In this document: positions 15,089 to 22,884 of the stretch, piece by piece
How positions within the stretch are numbered: the stretch's first letter is position 1
Layout of the letters: every line of letters begins with the position of its first letter
Source: Candidatus Saccharimonadota bacterium
Lineage (GTDB): Bacteria; Patescibacteriota; Saccharimonadia; Saccharimonadales; Saccharimonadaceae
DNA: 44,652 nt
Reading direction: 5' to 3'
NCBI GenBank assembly: GCA_017510425.1
Contig: JAFWNJ010000006.1
Location: 1-44,652, forward strand
Made by a program: the position numbers and the translations under genes
The notes under the pieces: generated by a model
Told to the model about the DNA's origin: nothing
Database searches by the model: none
Seen by the model: only the letters and a program-made list of their open reading frames with translations

Positions 15089-15847
15089 ATGAAAAAAGTA
15101 TTAGCATTCGACATAGATCAAACTCTTAATGTCGCCAAAACCCCCATCACCGACGATATCGCATCGTTACTATTACAATGTTTAGATCATTTCGAAGTCT
15201 GCCCTATTTCTGGCCAGAAATTCGACCAGTTCCTTATTCAAATTGTTGATCGTCTACCTCACCCCACCGAAGAGCAGCTAAGCCATCTTCATCTTTTCGT
15301 TGCCCAGGGTACCCAGTATTACCGCCATGAAGACGGCGAGTGGAAACAGATCTACAATTACCCCCTCACGGACGAACAAGTCAAAAAAATCAGCGAGACC
15401 ATCGAAAAATCCGCTCGCGAGCTCGGCTACTGGGAAGAGGATAAACTGCAAGCGGGCGATGAAATCATCGAGAACCGTCTCTCGCAAGTCACTTTCTCTG
15501 CCCTCGGCCAGAAAGCCGGCACCGAAGAGAAATACGCCTGGGACCCCGACCACAAGAAGCGCGAACAAATCGTCGCACGCTGCAAGGAGCTCGCTCCCGA
15601 GTTTGATTACGAAATCGGTGGCACCACCTCTATTAACGCTATCACCCCTGGCATGAATAAAGTCTTCGGCATGACCCACCTCCTCGAGGAACTACATGTC
15701 AAAAAAGAAGATATCCTATATTTCGGCGACATGACCCAGCCTGGTGGCAATGATTATCCAGTCGTTCAAATGGGCATCGACACCATCACTGTCAGGAACC
15801 ACGAAGACACCGCCTACGCCCTCCGCGGCATATTGGGTGTTATCTAA
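15089..15847 (+). CDS. HAD-family phosphatase, phosphomannomutase-like
   Basis: A 252-aa cytoplasmic protein of the HAD superfamily, subclass IIB. Motif I is FDIDQTL (DxDxT) and motif IV is YFGDMTQPGGNDYPV. The middle part (SQVTFSALGQKAGTEEKYAW) and the end (VRNHEDTAYALRGIL) recall the eukaryotic-type phosphomannomutase group, in which mannose 6-phosphate and mannose 1-phosphate are interconverted. Several bacterial members are instead sugar-phosphate phosphatases, so the exact substrate is open. The ATG at 15089 follows a TATAAT box (15074-15079) by 9 nt, so the longer ORF upstream is not used. It is divergent from tpiA and may supply sugar phosphates for envelope glycans. Confidence 0.8.
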   Translation: MKKVLAFDIDQTLNVAKTPITDDIASLLLQCLDHFEVCPISGQKFDQFLIQIVDRLPHPTEEQLSHLHLFVAQGTQYYRHEDGEWKQIYNYPLTDEQVKKISETIEKSARELGYWEEDKLQAGDEIIENRLSQVTFSALGQKAGTEEKYAWDPDHKKREQIVARCKELAPEFDYEIGGTTSINAITPGMNKVFGMTHLLEELHVKKEDILYFGDMTQPGGNDYPVVQMGIDTITVRNHEDTAYALRGILGVI

Positions 15848-15873
15848 ATAGTTCATAAACAAACTCAACATCG

Positions 15874-15902
15874 TTGAGAAAAACGTGATTTTGGGCTATA
15901 AT
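15874..15902 (+). promoter_or_regulatory. promoter of the aldolase fusion gene
   Basis: TTGAGA (15874-15879), 17-bp spacer, TATAAT (15897-15902), then 6 nt to the ATG at 15909: a leaderless-type promoter. Confidence 0.7.
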
Positions 15903-15908
15903 AACAGC

Positions 15909-17828
15909 ATGAGCATTTTAATCGTAGGCAACATCCTAAAAGACGTTTATCTCAATCTAGATTCTCGTACCGAGCACCTCGAGACTGATAGTCGTAACAC
16001 TAATTGGCTTGACCTTAGTTTCAATGCTAGCGAGCACCATTTTTATAACCGTAGTTCTAATCTCGGTGGCGCTACTGTCTCGCTGGAGGTCCTCACCAAG
16101 CTGGGTCTCGAAGCCACAATCAACGGCTCAAATCTTCATCTTTCCGCAGACGGTCCCACCATCAATGGCCCCGCCGAAACCTACCGTTATATTTTACTAG
16201 CCGACGGCCAGCCTTGCTATTTTGTCCCTACCTCTTATAAAACCACCCATTTCACTCCGACTAACGAGCCCTACGACTACCTTTATATCGACCGCTCCGC
16301 CGAGTTAGACCAAGCCTCTGCCAGTCGCATTTCCGACTACCTTAGCAGTAACCCTAACACCAAGCTTATCATCTATCTAAGAAATCCTAACAATCGGTAT
16401 CTTAATTCCCTCATTCCCAGTGCCGACCTCATCTTTCTCGAAGAAACCAGCAAATCACTCACCACGGCCAATCCCACTTCCCCTGAAGGAACCGCCTCAA
16501 CCGACCTCATCCCTTCCGACATCAAGGACTCCCATAAGCTCGTCCTTATCTCCGAGCACCGTCTCTCTTGCCAAAACATCTCCGAGCCTCTTTCGGTAGA
16601 TCGTATCGACATGCTCACCCATCTTTCCACCTACTCCATCGCCTCCGCCACTATTCTCGGCTGTTTCATTTTAGGATTTTCCATCGAAGACAGCCTCCGC
16701 CTCGCTCGTGCCAATCTCGAAAATTCCAAGCTAAATAGCTCTCTTGGTCTCGACCAGCTCCAGACACTCATCGCTAACACAGCCACCGACAACCTCGAAC
16801 TAATCGCTAGGAATCTCGTCCTCTATCCTAAAGGCATCCTCGCCGCTGACGAGTCTGGTGGCAGCATTCATAAGAAATTCGATCAACTTCAAATTCCCGA
16901 TACCTATAAAAACCGTCGTGACTATCGCAACATTTTCTTCACCACGCCGAATCTCGAATCCTACGTGAATGGCATTATTCTCTTCGACGAGACCGCACAT
17001 CAATTTGCCGACAACGGCCAGAATTTTGTCGACTATCTCACCGCCAAACGCATTATCCCCGGCATTAAAGTCGACCAGGGCCTCGAAAAATTCAGTGACT
17101 CCCTCCCACCCCAATACGACCAAGCTCAGGATTACCACCCCGAAGAGACTTGGACCAAAGGCCTAGACGGCCTGTCGACCCGACTCCAAGATTACTACCA
17201 AATGGGTCTCCGTTTCGCCAAATGGCGTGCCGCCTTCGAAATCCGTCTCGACGACCAAGGTAATATCCTAACCCCTACTGATACCGCCATTAAAATCAAC
17301 TGTCAAATCCTCGCCGAGTACGCCCTGAAATGCCAGGAATCCGGCATTGTCCCCATTGTCGAACCAGAAGTCGTCTACGACGGCTACTACAATATCGAAC
17401 AATCAGCTGCCACCACCAGCAAAATCCTCGACCAGCTTTTCGACAGCCTCAAACAATCTAAAGTTAGTCTCCCTGCCTGCATTCTTAAAGTCAACATGGT
17501 CCTCGCTGGTAAAAAGCTTGAGACTCGGTCCACCTCAGCAGAAATCGGTCAAGCCACTGCCGCAGTTTTAAAAGCCCATGTCCCTACAGACCTCGCTGGC
17601 GTAGTTTTTCTTTCCGGTGGGCAGACTCCCGAGCAGGCCACCGACAATCTTGCTGAAATCATCAAAAACGGTCCTTTCCCTTGGCCCGTCACCTTTTCCT
17701 TCGCCCGCGCCTTGCAAGATCCCGCCCTCTATGCCTGGCAAGGTGACAACCACAACAACGAAAAAGCCCGCCAAGCTTTCCTTGACAGGCTTATCGCCAA
17801 CACTAACGCTTTATCATCTAACAAATAG
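15909..17828 (+). CDS. PfkB-like domain fused to class I fructose-bisphosphate aldolase
   Basis: A 639-aa two-domain protein. The C-terminal half (about 300-639) is a class I (Schiff-base) fructose-bisphosphate aldolase: GILAADESGGSIHKKF, FAKWRAAFEI, VEPEV, the Schiff-base lysine in LKVNMVLAGKK, and FLSGGQTPEQA. It would split fructose 1,6-bisphosphate into two triose phosphates. The N-terminal half (about 1-290) has the ribokinase/PfkB fold: LIVGNILKDVYLNL, SNLGGATVSLEVLTKLGLEA, and near its end TYSIASATILGCFILGFSIE. At that end the family's catalytic GAGD is expected but IASA is found, so the Asp looks lost and kinase activity is doubtful. The domain may have become a regulatory or structural part. 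Neighbouring tpiA takes the aldolase product. Start chosen from the promoter at 15874-15902. Confidence 0.88.
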   Translation: MSILIVGNILKDVYLNLDSRTEHLETDSRNTNWLDLSFNASEHHFYNRSSNLGGATVSLEVLTKLGLEATINGSNLHLSADGPTINGPAETYRYILLADGQPCYFVPTSYKTTHFTPTNEPYDYLYIDRSAELDQASASRISDYLSSNPNTKLIIYLRNPNNRYLNSLIPSADLIFLEETSKSLTTANPTSPEGTASTDLIPSDIKDSHKLVLISEHRLSCQNISEPLSVDRIDMLTHLSTYSIASATILGCFILGFSIEDSLRLARANLENSKLNSSLGLDQLQTLIANTATDNLELIARNLVLYPKGILAADESGGSIHKKFDQLQIPDTYKNRRDYRNIFFTTPNLESYVNGIILFDETAHQFADNGQNFVDYLTAKRIIPGIKVDQGLEKFSDSLPPQYDQAQDYHPEETWTKGLDGLSTRLQDYYQMGLRFAKWRAAFEIRLDDQGNILTPTDTAIKINCQILAEYALKCQESGIVPIVEPEVVYDGYYNIEQSAATTSKILDQLFDSLKQSKVSLPACILKVNMVLAGKKLETRSTSAEIGQATAAVLKAHVPTDLAGVVFLSGGQTPEQATDNLAEIIKNGPFPWPVTFSFARALQDPALYAWQGDNHNNEKARQAFLDRLIANTNALSSNK

Positions 17829-17873
17829 TCGTAGTCGCTCTTACTTAAGAGTCTCCGCGATCCCCTCGGACGA

Positions 17874-18560
17874 TTATTGCTGTCCTTGCTCGGTTGCTTC
17901 TGCAGCTTCCTCAGGCTTCTCACCATTATCGGCCGGAACATCCGCTGCTGCAACTTCTGGCTCTTCGGCTTCAGCTTCACGCTTCTCCGCCTCAGCTGCT
18001 GGATCATATAGTGATACTACCACCTGCTCTGGGTCAAGGCTCTTATCCGCCAGCTCCACGCCACTAGGTAGCTTAATATCCGAAATCGTCAGCTTATCAT
18101 CAATTTCCTTTAATGAGGCAGCATCAAGCTCCAACTTACTCGGTAAATCCGCCGGCTTTGCCTTCACTGCCAGTTCCTCAATCGATTGAATCATCGCAAA
18201 ATGATAAATCTTCGAAGCCTCAGACTCCTCGAAGTTCACAATCACCACTGGGGTAACTGCTTCTACCACAGCATCAGCCGAAATCGCCTGAAACTCAATG
18301 TTGATAATCTTCCGCGATACCGGATCGATATGCACATCCTTTACGATGGCCAGTGTCTTCTTGCCATCAATATCTAGGTCCACCGGTGAGTGATAACCAG
18401 CTTTTGCTAATACCTTCTCAGTCGCCACATATTCTGACGAGGTCAAAACCGATTCTTTTCCACCATAAATCACTGAAGGGATCAAGCCATTAGCTCTTAA
18501 TTCTTTGATTTTTTTGCCTGTAATTTTACGCTCTTTCAAGCCTAACTCATATTCAGCCAT
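17874..18560 (-). CDS. rplY: 50S ribosomal protein L25 (TL5/Ctc form)
   Basis: Ribosomal protein bL25 binds 5S rRNA. This is the long two-domain form: the N-terminal L25 domain (about 1-95; GKKIKELRANGLIPSVIYGG, VKDVHIDPVSRKIINIEFQA) is followed by the TL5/Ctc beta domain (about 100-185; DLPSKLELDAASLKEIDDKL). The last 40 or so residues are an acidic Ala/Glu tail. The 228 aa include that unusually acidic extension. It has a leader with an AGAAAGGA site and a TATAAT box inside the grpE 3' end (complement of 18584-18589). The protein may also serve in stress, as Ctc does in Bacillus. Confidence 0.93.
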   Translation of the reverse strand: MAEYELGLKERKITGKKIKELRANGLIPSVIYGGKESVLTSSEYVATEKVLAKAGYHSPVDLDIDGKKTLAIVKDVHIDPVSRKIINIEFQAISADAVVEAVTPVVIVNFEESEASKIYHFAMIQSIEELAVKAKPADLPSKLELDAASLKEIDDKLTISDIKLPSGVELADKSLDPEQVVVSLYDPAAEAEKREAEAEEPEVAAADVPADNGEKPEEAAEATEQGQQ

Positions 18561-18589
18561 ATTTTTCCTTTCTAATTCTTACTATTATA

Positions 18590-19021
18590 TCATATTTTCT
18601 TAACTTTTACCATAGCCGGCCTTAGTACCACCGAATCGTAATAATACCCCGGCCTCAGAGTCTCACTAATAATCTCTCTCTCGCCCTCTCCTTCGACCAC
18701 CACCGCATCATGTAAATCCGGGTTAAACTCCACTTCACCCTCCGTCACAATCTTAGTAAGACCCAGCTCCTTCAAAGTCTTCGCCATAGTCCCCGCCAGC
18801 GGCTTCAATTCATCATAGGTCGCTATCCCTCTCTCAATATCATCTAGTAAAGGTAATATTTTCATCACGGTCGCCAGCTTAGCCGCTTGCATTGCATTAG
18901 CCTTCTGAATTTCCACCTGTTTACGATAGTTTTCAAAATCCGCCCTCGTCCTCTGTAAATCATTCGTCAGTTCGGCAATTTTCTGCGCGCTTTCTTCAGC
19001 TAATTTCTGCTCTTTTTTCAT
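18590..19021 (-). CDS. grpE: nucleotide exchange factor GrpE
   Basis: GrpE releases ADP from DnaK and drives the chaperone cycle. The 143-aa protein is short for the family: a coiled-coil N-terminus (AEESAQKIAELTNDLQRTRA) and the signature FENYRKQVE are followed by LPLLDDIERGI and the C-terminal beta domain (FNPDLHDAVVV, ISETLRPGYYY, LRPAMVKVKK). It overlaps the end of hrcA by 4 bp (ATGA), so it is translationally coupled to it and shares its CIRCE control. dnaK and dnaJ are not in the window. The usual acidic disordered N-terminal extension is absent. Confidence 0.94.
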   Translation of the reverse strand: MKKEQKLAEESAQKIAELTNDLQRTRADFENYRKQVEIQKANAMQAAKLATVMKILPLLDDIERGIATYDELKPLAGTMAKTLKELGLTKIVTEGEVEFNPDLHDAVVVEGEGEREIISETLRPGYYYDSVVLRPAMVKVKKI

Positions 19022-19746
19022 AATAATTCCTCCAACATATTACCAGTGTATCGCACCAGCGACATTACTTTCGAATAATTCTGACGGGTCGGTCCCAGCA
19101 CGCCTATATAACTCTTATCGGAAAAAGGCGAACGGAATTTCGATATTATCAGCGATACCTCCGAATTCTTACCAATTGGATTCTCCCGCCCAATGAAAAT
19201 ATTCAAAGGCTCGCCCGGCGCCGTCTCGCGCAGCCACGGCTCCAGATTGTCCAGTAGCTTCGCCACCGCCTGCACCCTGCGCGTATCCAAGAACTCCGGC
19301 TGCGTAAATAGCTGTGAAATCCCCGATAAATACAACTGCCCCCCAATCGTCGCTAATCCTAAATTACCCGTTAATTCCACCAAAGAATCCACCGCTCTGC
19401 GAATCGCCGCATCGGCTTGTGACTGCGAAGAGACCCTCACGGTGATCGCATGAGTTCCTCTCTCGTAACCCTTCCTGTCCTGCTCGTACTCCCTCGGCGA
19501 AGACTTCTCATCCTCCAGCCTATTTACATAAAAACGATACCCCGCATCCGTCGGCACTCGCCCCGCCGAAGTGTGTGGCTGCGCAATCAGACCAAGCGAT
19601 TCCAGCTTCGCCATCTCGGCTCTAATCGTCGCTGGCGACACTTTAAAAAGCTTCGCCATCGTCATGCTACCGACCGGCGCCGCCGTCTCCGCGTATTCTT
19701 CAACTATTTGACAAAGAATTTCCTTCTGTCTAGATGTTAATTCCAT
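19018..19746 (-). CDS. hrcA: heat-inducible transcription repressor HrcA
   Basis: HrcA represses chaperone operons by binding CIRCE operators and is inactivated by heat. The protein has the N-terminal winged helix (MELTSRQKEILCQIVEEYAE, then VSPATIRAEMAKLESLGLI), HTSAGRVPTDAGYRFYV and the C-terminal domain ending in GPTRQNYSKVMSLVRY. The start at 19746 is chosen because TATAAT (complement of 19754-19759) ends 7 nt before it and the family N-terminus begins there; the ATG six codons earlier overlaps the promoter. A CIRCE operator (19765-19791) just upstream indicates autoregulation of hrcA-grpE. Confidence 0.95.
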   Translation of the reverse strand: MELTSRQKEILCQIVEEYAETAAPVGSMTMAKLFKVSPATIRAEMAKLESLGLIAQPHTSAGRVPTDAGYRFYVNRLEDEKSSPREYEQDRKGYERGTHAITVRVSSQSQADAAIRRAVDSLVELTGNLGLATIGGQLYLSGISQLFTQPEFLDTRRVQAVAKLLDNLEPWLRETAPGEPLNIFIGRENPIGKNSEVSLIISKFRSPFSDKSYIGVLGPTRQNYSKVMSLVRYTGNMLEELL

Positions 19747-19764
19747 ACCTATAATTATAGTCAA

Positions 19765-19791
19765 TTAGCACTAAAAAGTAAAGAGTGCCAG
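19765..19791. promoter_or_regulatory. CIRCE operator
   Basis: TTAGCACTA (19765-19773), 9-nt spacer, GAGTGCCAG (19783-19791). The CIRCE consensus is TTAGCACTC-N9-GAGTGCTAA, so both arms are kept with a few mismatches. It lies just upstream of the hrcA -10 box, overlapping the -35 area, where HrcA binding would block transcription. Confidence 0.88.
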
Positions 19792-19824
19792 AATCCTCAG
19801 TATACCAAACACATCATCCCGTGC

Positions 19825-19830
19825 TATAAT
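19825..19830 (+). promoter_or_regulatory. -10 box of the adenylate kinase-like gene
   Basis: TATAAT ends 6 nt before the ATG at 19837, again the leaderless spacing. No clear -35 box. Confidence 0.6.
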
Positions 19831-19836
19831 AAAACC

Positions 19837-20460
19837 ATGGAAGAAAAAATCTCAGCTATTAAAACCTGGCTCGGTACTGGCTCGATCAATATTTTCGGCT
19901 TGCCAATGTCCGGCAAAGACACCCAAGGCATCAAGTTGGCCGAAACACTAGATGCCAAATTCATCTCATCCGGCATGATTATCCGCGCCATGGAGAAAAA
20001 AACCAATAATAACTACACCAAACATGGTGAGCTCATCCCCACCAACGTTTTCTACGAGTGGGTACTGCCTTATCTCGAACGCCGTGACCTATTCAACTAT
20101 CCCTTAGTCCTCTCCTCTATTGGCAGGTGGCAAGGCGAAGAAGACCAAGTCATCTCAGTTGCCAAAGGCGCTGGTCACGAAATCAAAGCCGCCATCATCC
20201 TAAACATCTCCGAGGCCGATGTCGAGCAGCGTTTCCACGCCGCTAAAGTCCTCGCCGACCGTGGCGAACGCGAAGATGACAAGGATTTAGAGGTCTTCCG
20301 AGTCCGTATTAAAGAATTCCGCGAGAAAACATTGCCAGTGCTCCAACACTACAAGACCCTCGGATTACTCGTCGAAGTGAACGGCGACCAACCCCGCGAA
20401 GCCGTATTTAACGAAATCGTCGAAAAACTCTACCGCAGAGCCTCCCAATCTCAAGCCTAA
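19837..20460 (+). CDS. adenylate kinase-like nucleoside monophosphate kinase
   Basis: A 207-aa cytoplasmic P-loop kinase. It has the P-loop GLPMSGKDTQG (usual adenylate kinase GxPGSGKGTQ), FISSGMIIRA in the NMP-binding area and the C-terminal RGEREDDKDLEVFRVRIKEF followed by LPVLQHYKTLGLLVEVNG, a typical adenylate kinase ending. The LID domain seems short or absent and the P-loop Gly-to-Met/Asp changes are unusual, so it is probably a divergent adenylate kinase-like paralogue and its substrate is uncertain. Its last 53 bp overlap the end of the convergent lamin-tail gene. Confidence 0.8.
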   Translation: MEEKISAIKTWLGTGSINIFGLPMSGKDTQGIKLAETLDAKFISSGMIIRAMEKKTNNNYTKHGELIPTNVFYEWVLPYLERRDLFNYPLVLSSIGRWQGEEDQVISVAKGAGHEIKAAIILNISEADVEQRFHAAKVLADRGEREDDKDLEVFRVRIKEFREKTLPVLQHYKTLGLLVEVNGDQPREAVFNEIVEKLYRRASQSQA

Positions 20461-21877
20461 ACTCATACACTAGAAACAGTAGTCCGATTATTAAAACACC
20501 AACCACAGCATACAAAGCCACAAAATAAGATTTCTCTTCATATTCTTCTGGCTCCACACTGTAATCAGCGCCACTATTTTCGACCACCTTTCGGCATCTC
20601 CCAGTCTCCGGATTTAAATAATAGCCCTCCTTACAGGTTTTTTCCTTCTGCTCCTGGATTTTCTTACAGCGGCCAGTCAGAATATTCAAGTACTGCCCTT
20701 CCGGGCAAGTTTTTTCCGTGACAACCACAACCTTCACACAATTACCGGTCGCAGCATTAATCACTTTTCCAGCCTCACAAGTCTTGTACTCTTGATAAAC
20801 ATTCGGTTCACCAGGAGTAGGCAAATACGTAGTTCTCCAAATCTCACCCCCTCCTTCATCATAGCCAATTAATGCATAAGAAGTACCTTTCTTTTGCCCA
20901 TTTGGATAGAATAAACTATCTAATTTCGCCCCATCAACATCATATAACTCTATCGTATTCCCATTTGTAGGATTCTTCGTCAAACTAAACTCCACCGGAT
21001 AATAAGTTTTGTATCCATCCGCTTTTATGATTCCCTCCAATTTATAGTTTTTGTTTTTATACCGCAGCACACAACCATCTAGCAGAATCTGTTCAGCCGC
21101 ATAATTATGTAATTCGATGAACTGTTCCGTCCTACTATTGTCATAATAGCTAAGCAGCTCCGAAAACTCCAGTCCAACACACTGCGAAGGAACCTTTGTC
21201 TCCTCATCCGAAGAAGCCTCACTTTGTTCCACATAATAACTACCCGGAGCATATAACGGCTCATAAGAATCCAGACCTAAATGTTCGAACAACCCAGTCT
21301 CATCATTCCGAACTAAAATCGTCGGCTTCGACGAACTAAATTCCCTGTAACACTCTTTCCTTCCGTTCCAGCACACACTATCAATCACCTCTTCCCCGCG
21401 CCTTAAATCAATCCCTCCCTTAAAAGCCAGAGTCTTACTATAAGTCACAGCGGCCAGCTCACTATCCGGTGAGCTGGCCAAGCGAAGGAGGATTGACTCG
21501 CCAGTTATCCAACTGTTCTCGGGAAACTCAAACAATACAGAGTAATTCCCGCTTGAATTAGTATAGCCTACAGTGGCTCCGGCGAGCGAAATCATTTCAT
21601 CGGAGCTATTCTTTCTAATCTCAATCATCTCTCCGACATTTCCCACCCCATCGACAGTGTAGCCAGGATTAATTGCCTTAATATATAGCTCCGGCAACAC
21701 TTCATCTACTCCATCTATCTCATCCACCTCATCCTCACCCTCGTTAACTGTCACGGCAGGTGCATCAATAGCAAACACCTCCACTCCATCCGCACTTGCA
21801 CAAGGTACACTGATACAAGCAAGCCCCATAAAACTCAGCATAACCAAAACCAATCTAATCAAACACTGTTTTTTCAT
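20408..21877 (-). CDS. lamin-tail domain surface protein with Cys-rich repeats
   Basis: A 489-aa exported protein. Residues 1-30 are a signal peptide (LIRLVLVMLSFMGLACISV, then CASADG). Residues about 60-180 and about 240-370 each resemble a lamin-tail (LTD) domain: GEMIEIRKNSSDEMISLAG and EQFIELHNYAAEQILLDGC. Next come three short Cys repeats (CPEGQYLNILTGRCKK, CKEGYYLNPETGRCRK and a first degenerate one, CEAGKVINAATGNCVK). The C-terminal membrane segment (FVALYAVVGVLIIGLLFLVY) and an Arg-rich tail anchor it. LTD domains occur in bacterial exported proteins, often with nucleases, but no catalytic domain is seen here. The 3' end overlaps the convergent kinase gene by 53 bp. Confidence 0.78.
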   Translation of the reverse strand: MKKQCLIRLVLVMLSFMGLACISVPCASADGVEVFAIDAPAVTVNEGEDEVDEIDGVDEVLPELYIKAINPGYTVDGVGNVGEMIEIRKNSSDEMISLAGATVGYTNSSGNYSVLFEFPENSWITGESILLRLASSPDSELAAVTYSKTLAFKGGIDLRRGEEVIDSVCWNGRKECYREFSSSKPTILVRNDETGLFEHLGLDSYEPLYAPGSYYVEQSEASSDEETKVPSQCVGLEFSELLSYYDNSRTEQFIELHNYAAEQILLDGCVLRYKNKNYKLEGIIKADGYKTYYPVEFSLTKNPTNGNTIELYDVDGAKLDSLFYPNGQKKGTSYALIGYDEGGGEIWRTTYLPTPGEPNVYQEYKTCEAGKVINAATGNCVKVVVVTEKTCPEGQYLNILTGRCKKIQEQKEKTCKEGYYLNPETGRCRKVVENSGADYSVEPEEYEEKSYFVALYAVVGVLIIGLLFLVYEFRLEIGRLCGRVFRRFR

Positions 21878-21936
21878 GCTGCCAAGCTATCACGCACCAT
21901 CTGGAAAATCAACCCCATTCATGCTAGAATTAAGGC

Positions 21937-22638
21937 ATGAGCGTTTTCATTTCATTCGCAATTTTAGCTCTAGCGTTGTTAATTATTACTTTTTTGTATC
22001 TCACACCCGGTGTTTTTGCATTTCTTTACCACTATTGCCAAGGTAGATTCAGTCAAACCAAAACGCAAGAATTATCCATTTTCTTCATTCTCGGCGCCGA
22101 AACCATCTCCTCGTGTATTTTCCTGCTAGTTTTTATACTCGTCGCTTTTTTCACGGCCAATTTTCCCCACAATCTCATCCCTTGCCTCGTCTGGTTCATG
22201 TTTGGGCTTCTCATCGCCCTCGCATTCTCCAGCCTATTTTTTTATTTTCGCCGCGGCGCCGGCACCGAACTTTTTATCGCAAGGAAGACCGCTAAAGAAT
22301 ACATCGTCCACGCCAGAACCATCAAAGATAGATCCGGAGCCTTCTGTCTCGGTATCGTTTCTGAAATCCCAGAACTATTATTCACACTACCGCTATATAT
22401 TATAGTATCAAGTGAAATTTTGAGGATGAGCACCACCCACCCAGCTAGCCTTCTGCTTACAATTCTTTATATTATCGTACCAGTAGTCCCTCTCTTCATC
22501 ATAAGATTCCAGTTTAAAAACCACCAGAATCTCGCCGACATTGAACGCTCACGCATCCGCAATAAAAATTTTACTCGCATCATACTAAGTATCAGCTATC
22601 TCATCATCGCATTTTTAATACTATCCTTTAGGACTTAA
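21937..22638 (+). CDS. multispanning membrane protein, unknown function
   Basis: Not recognised. The 233-aa protein has about six membrane segments (ALALLIITFLYLTPGVFAFL, FILGAETISSCIFLLVFILV, LIPCLVWFMFGLLIALAF, ELLFTLPLYIIVSS, LLLTILYIIVPVVPLFIIRF, IILSISYLIIAFLILSF). A conserved-looking loop ERKTAKEY-like (ARKTAKEYIVHARTIKDRSG) and SEIPELLFTLP might be functional. TAGAAT (21925-21930) ends 6 nt before the ATG. It is the first gene of a three-gene unit (next start 1 nt after its stop) with an 80-aa protein and a FAD enzyme, so a linked role in membrane redox or export is conceivable but unproven. Confidence 0.7.
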   Translation: MSVFISFAILALALLIITFLYLTPGVFAFLYHYCQGRFSQTKTQELSIFFILGAETISSCIFLLVFILVAFFTANFPHNLIPCLVWFMFGLLIALAFSSLFFYFRRGAGTELFIARKTAKEYIVHARTIKDRSGAFCLGIVSEIPELLFTLPLYIIVSSEILRMSTTHPASLLLTILYIIVPVVPLFIIRFQFKNHQNLADIERSRIRNKNFTRIILSISYLIIAFLILSFRT

Positions 22639-22639
22639 C

Positions 22640-22882
22640 ATGAAACAAGATTTTGACGAAAACATCATCAGAAAACAATTGACCATCGATGCGAAAGGGC
22701 TCGGCATTCCAAATGGAACCGCTGCAGTTTTCATTGACAAAGTAATTCAATCCACCAAGCAAAAAATCAGCGCAAAATCCATCATCACAAACGGCGACCT
22801 CGAAAGAATCATTGCAAAAGAACTCTCAAAATATCATGCTGATTTTGCTTATATTTATAAAAATCGTGATAAAATAATATAA
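22640..22882 (+). CDS. small hypothetical protein
   Basis: The 80-aa protein is not recognised with certainty. The C-terminal half (TNGDLERIIAKELSKYHADF then AYIYKNRDKII) vaguely recalls ATP-cone-like helices. It begins 1 nt after the membrane protein and ends 2 nt before the FAD enzyme, so it belongs to this operon and may act as a partner of the enzyme. No signal peptide or membrane segment. Confidence 0.65.
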   Translation: MKQDFDENIIRKQLTIDAKGLGIPNGTAAVFIDKVIQSTKQKISAKSIITNGDLERIIAKELSKYHADFAYIYKNRDKII

Positions 22883-22884
22883 GA

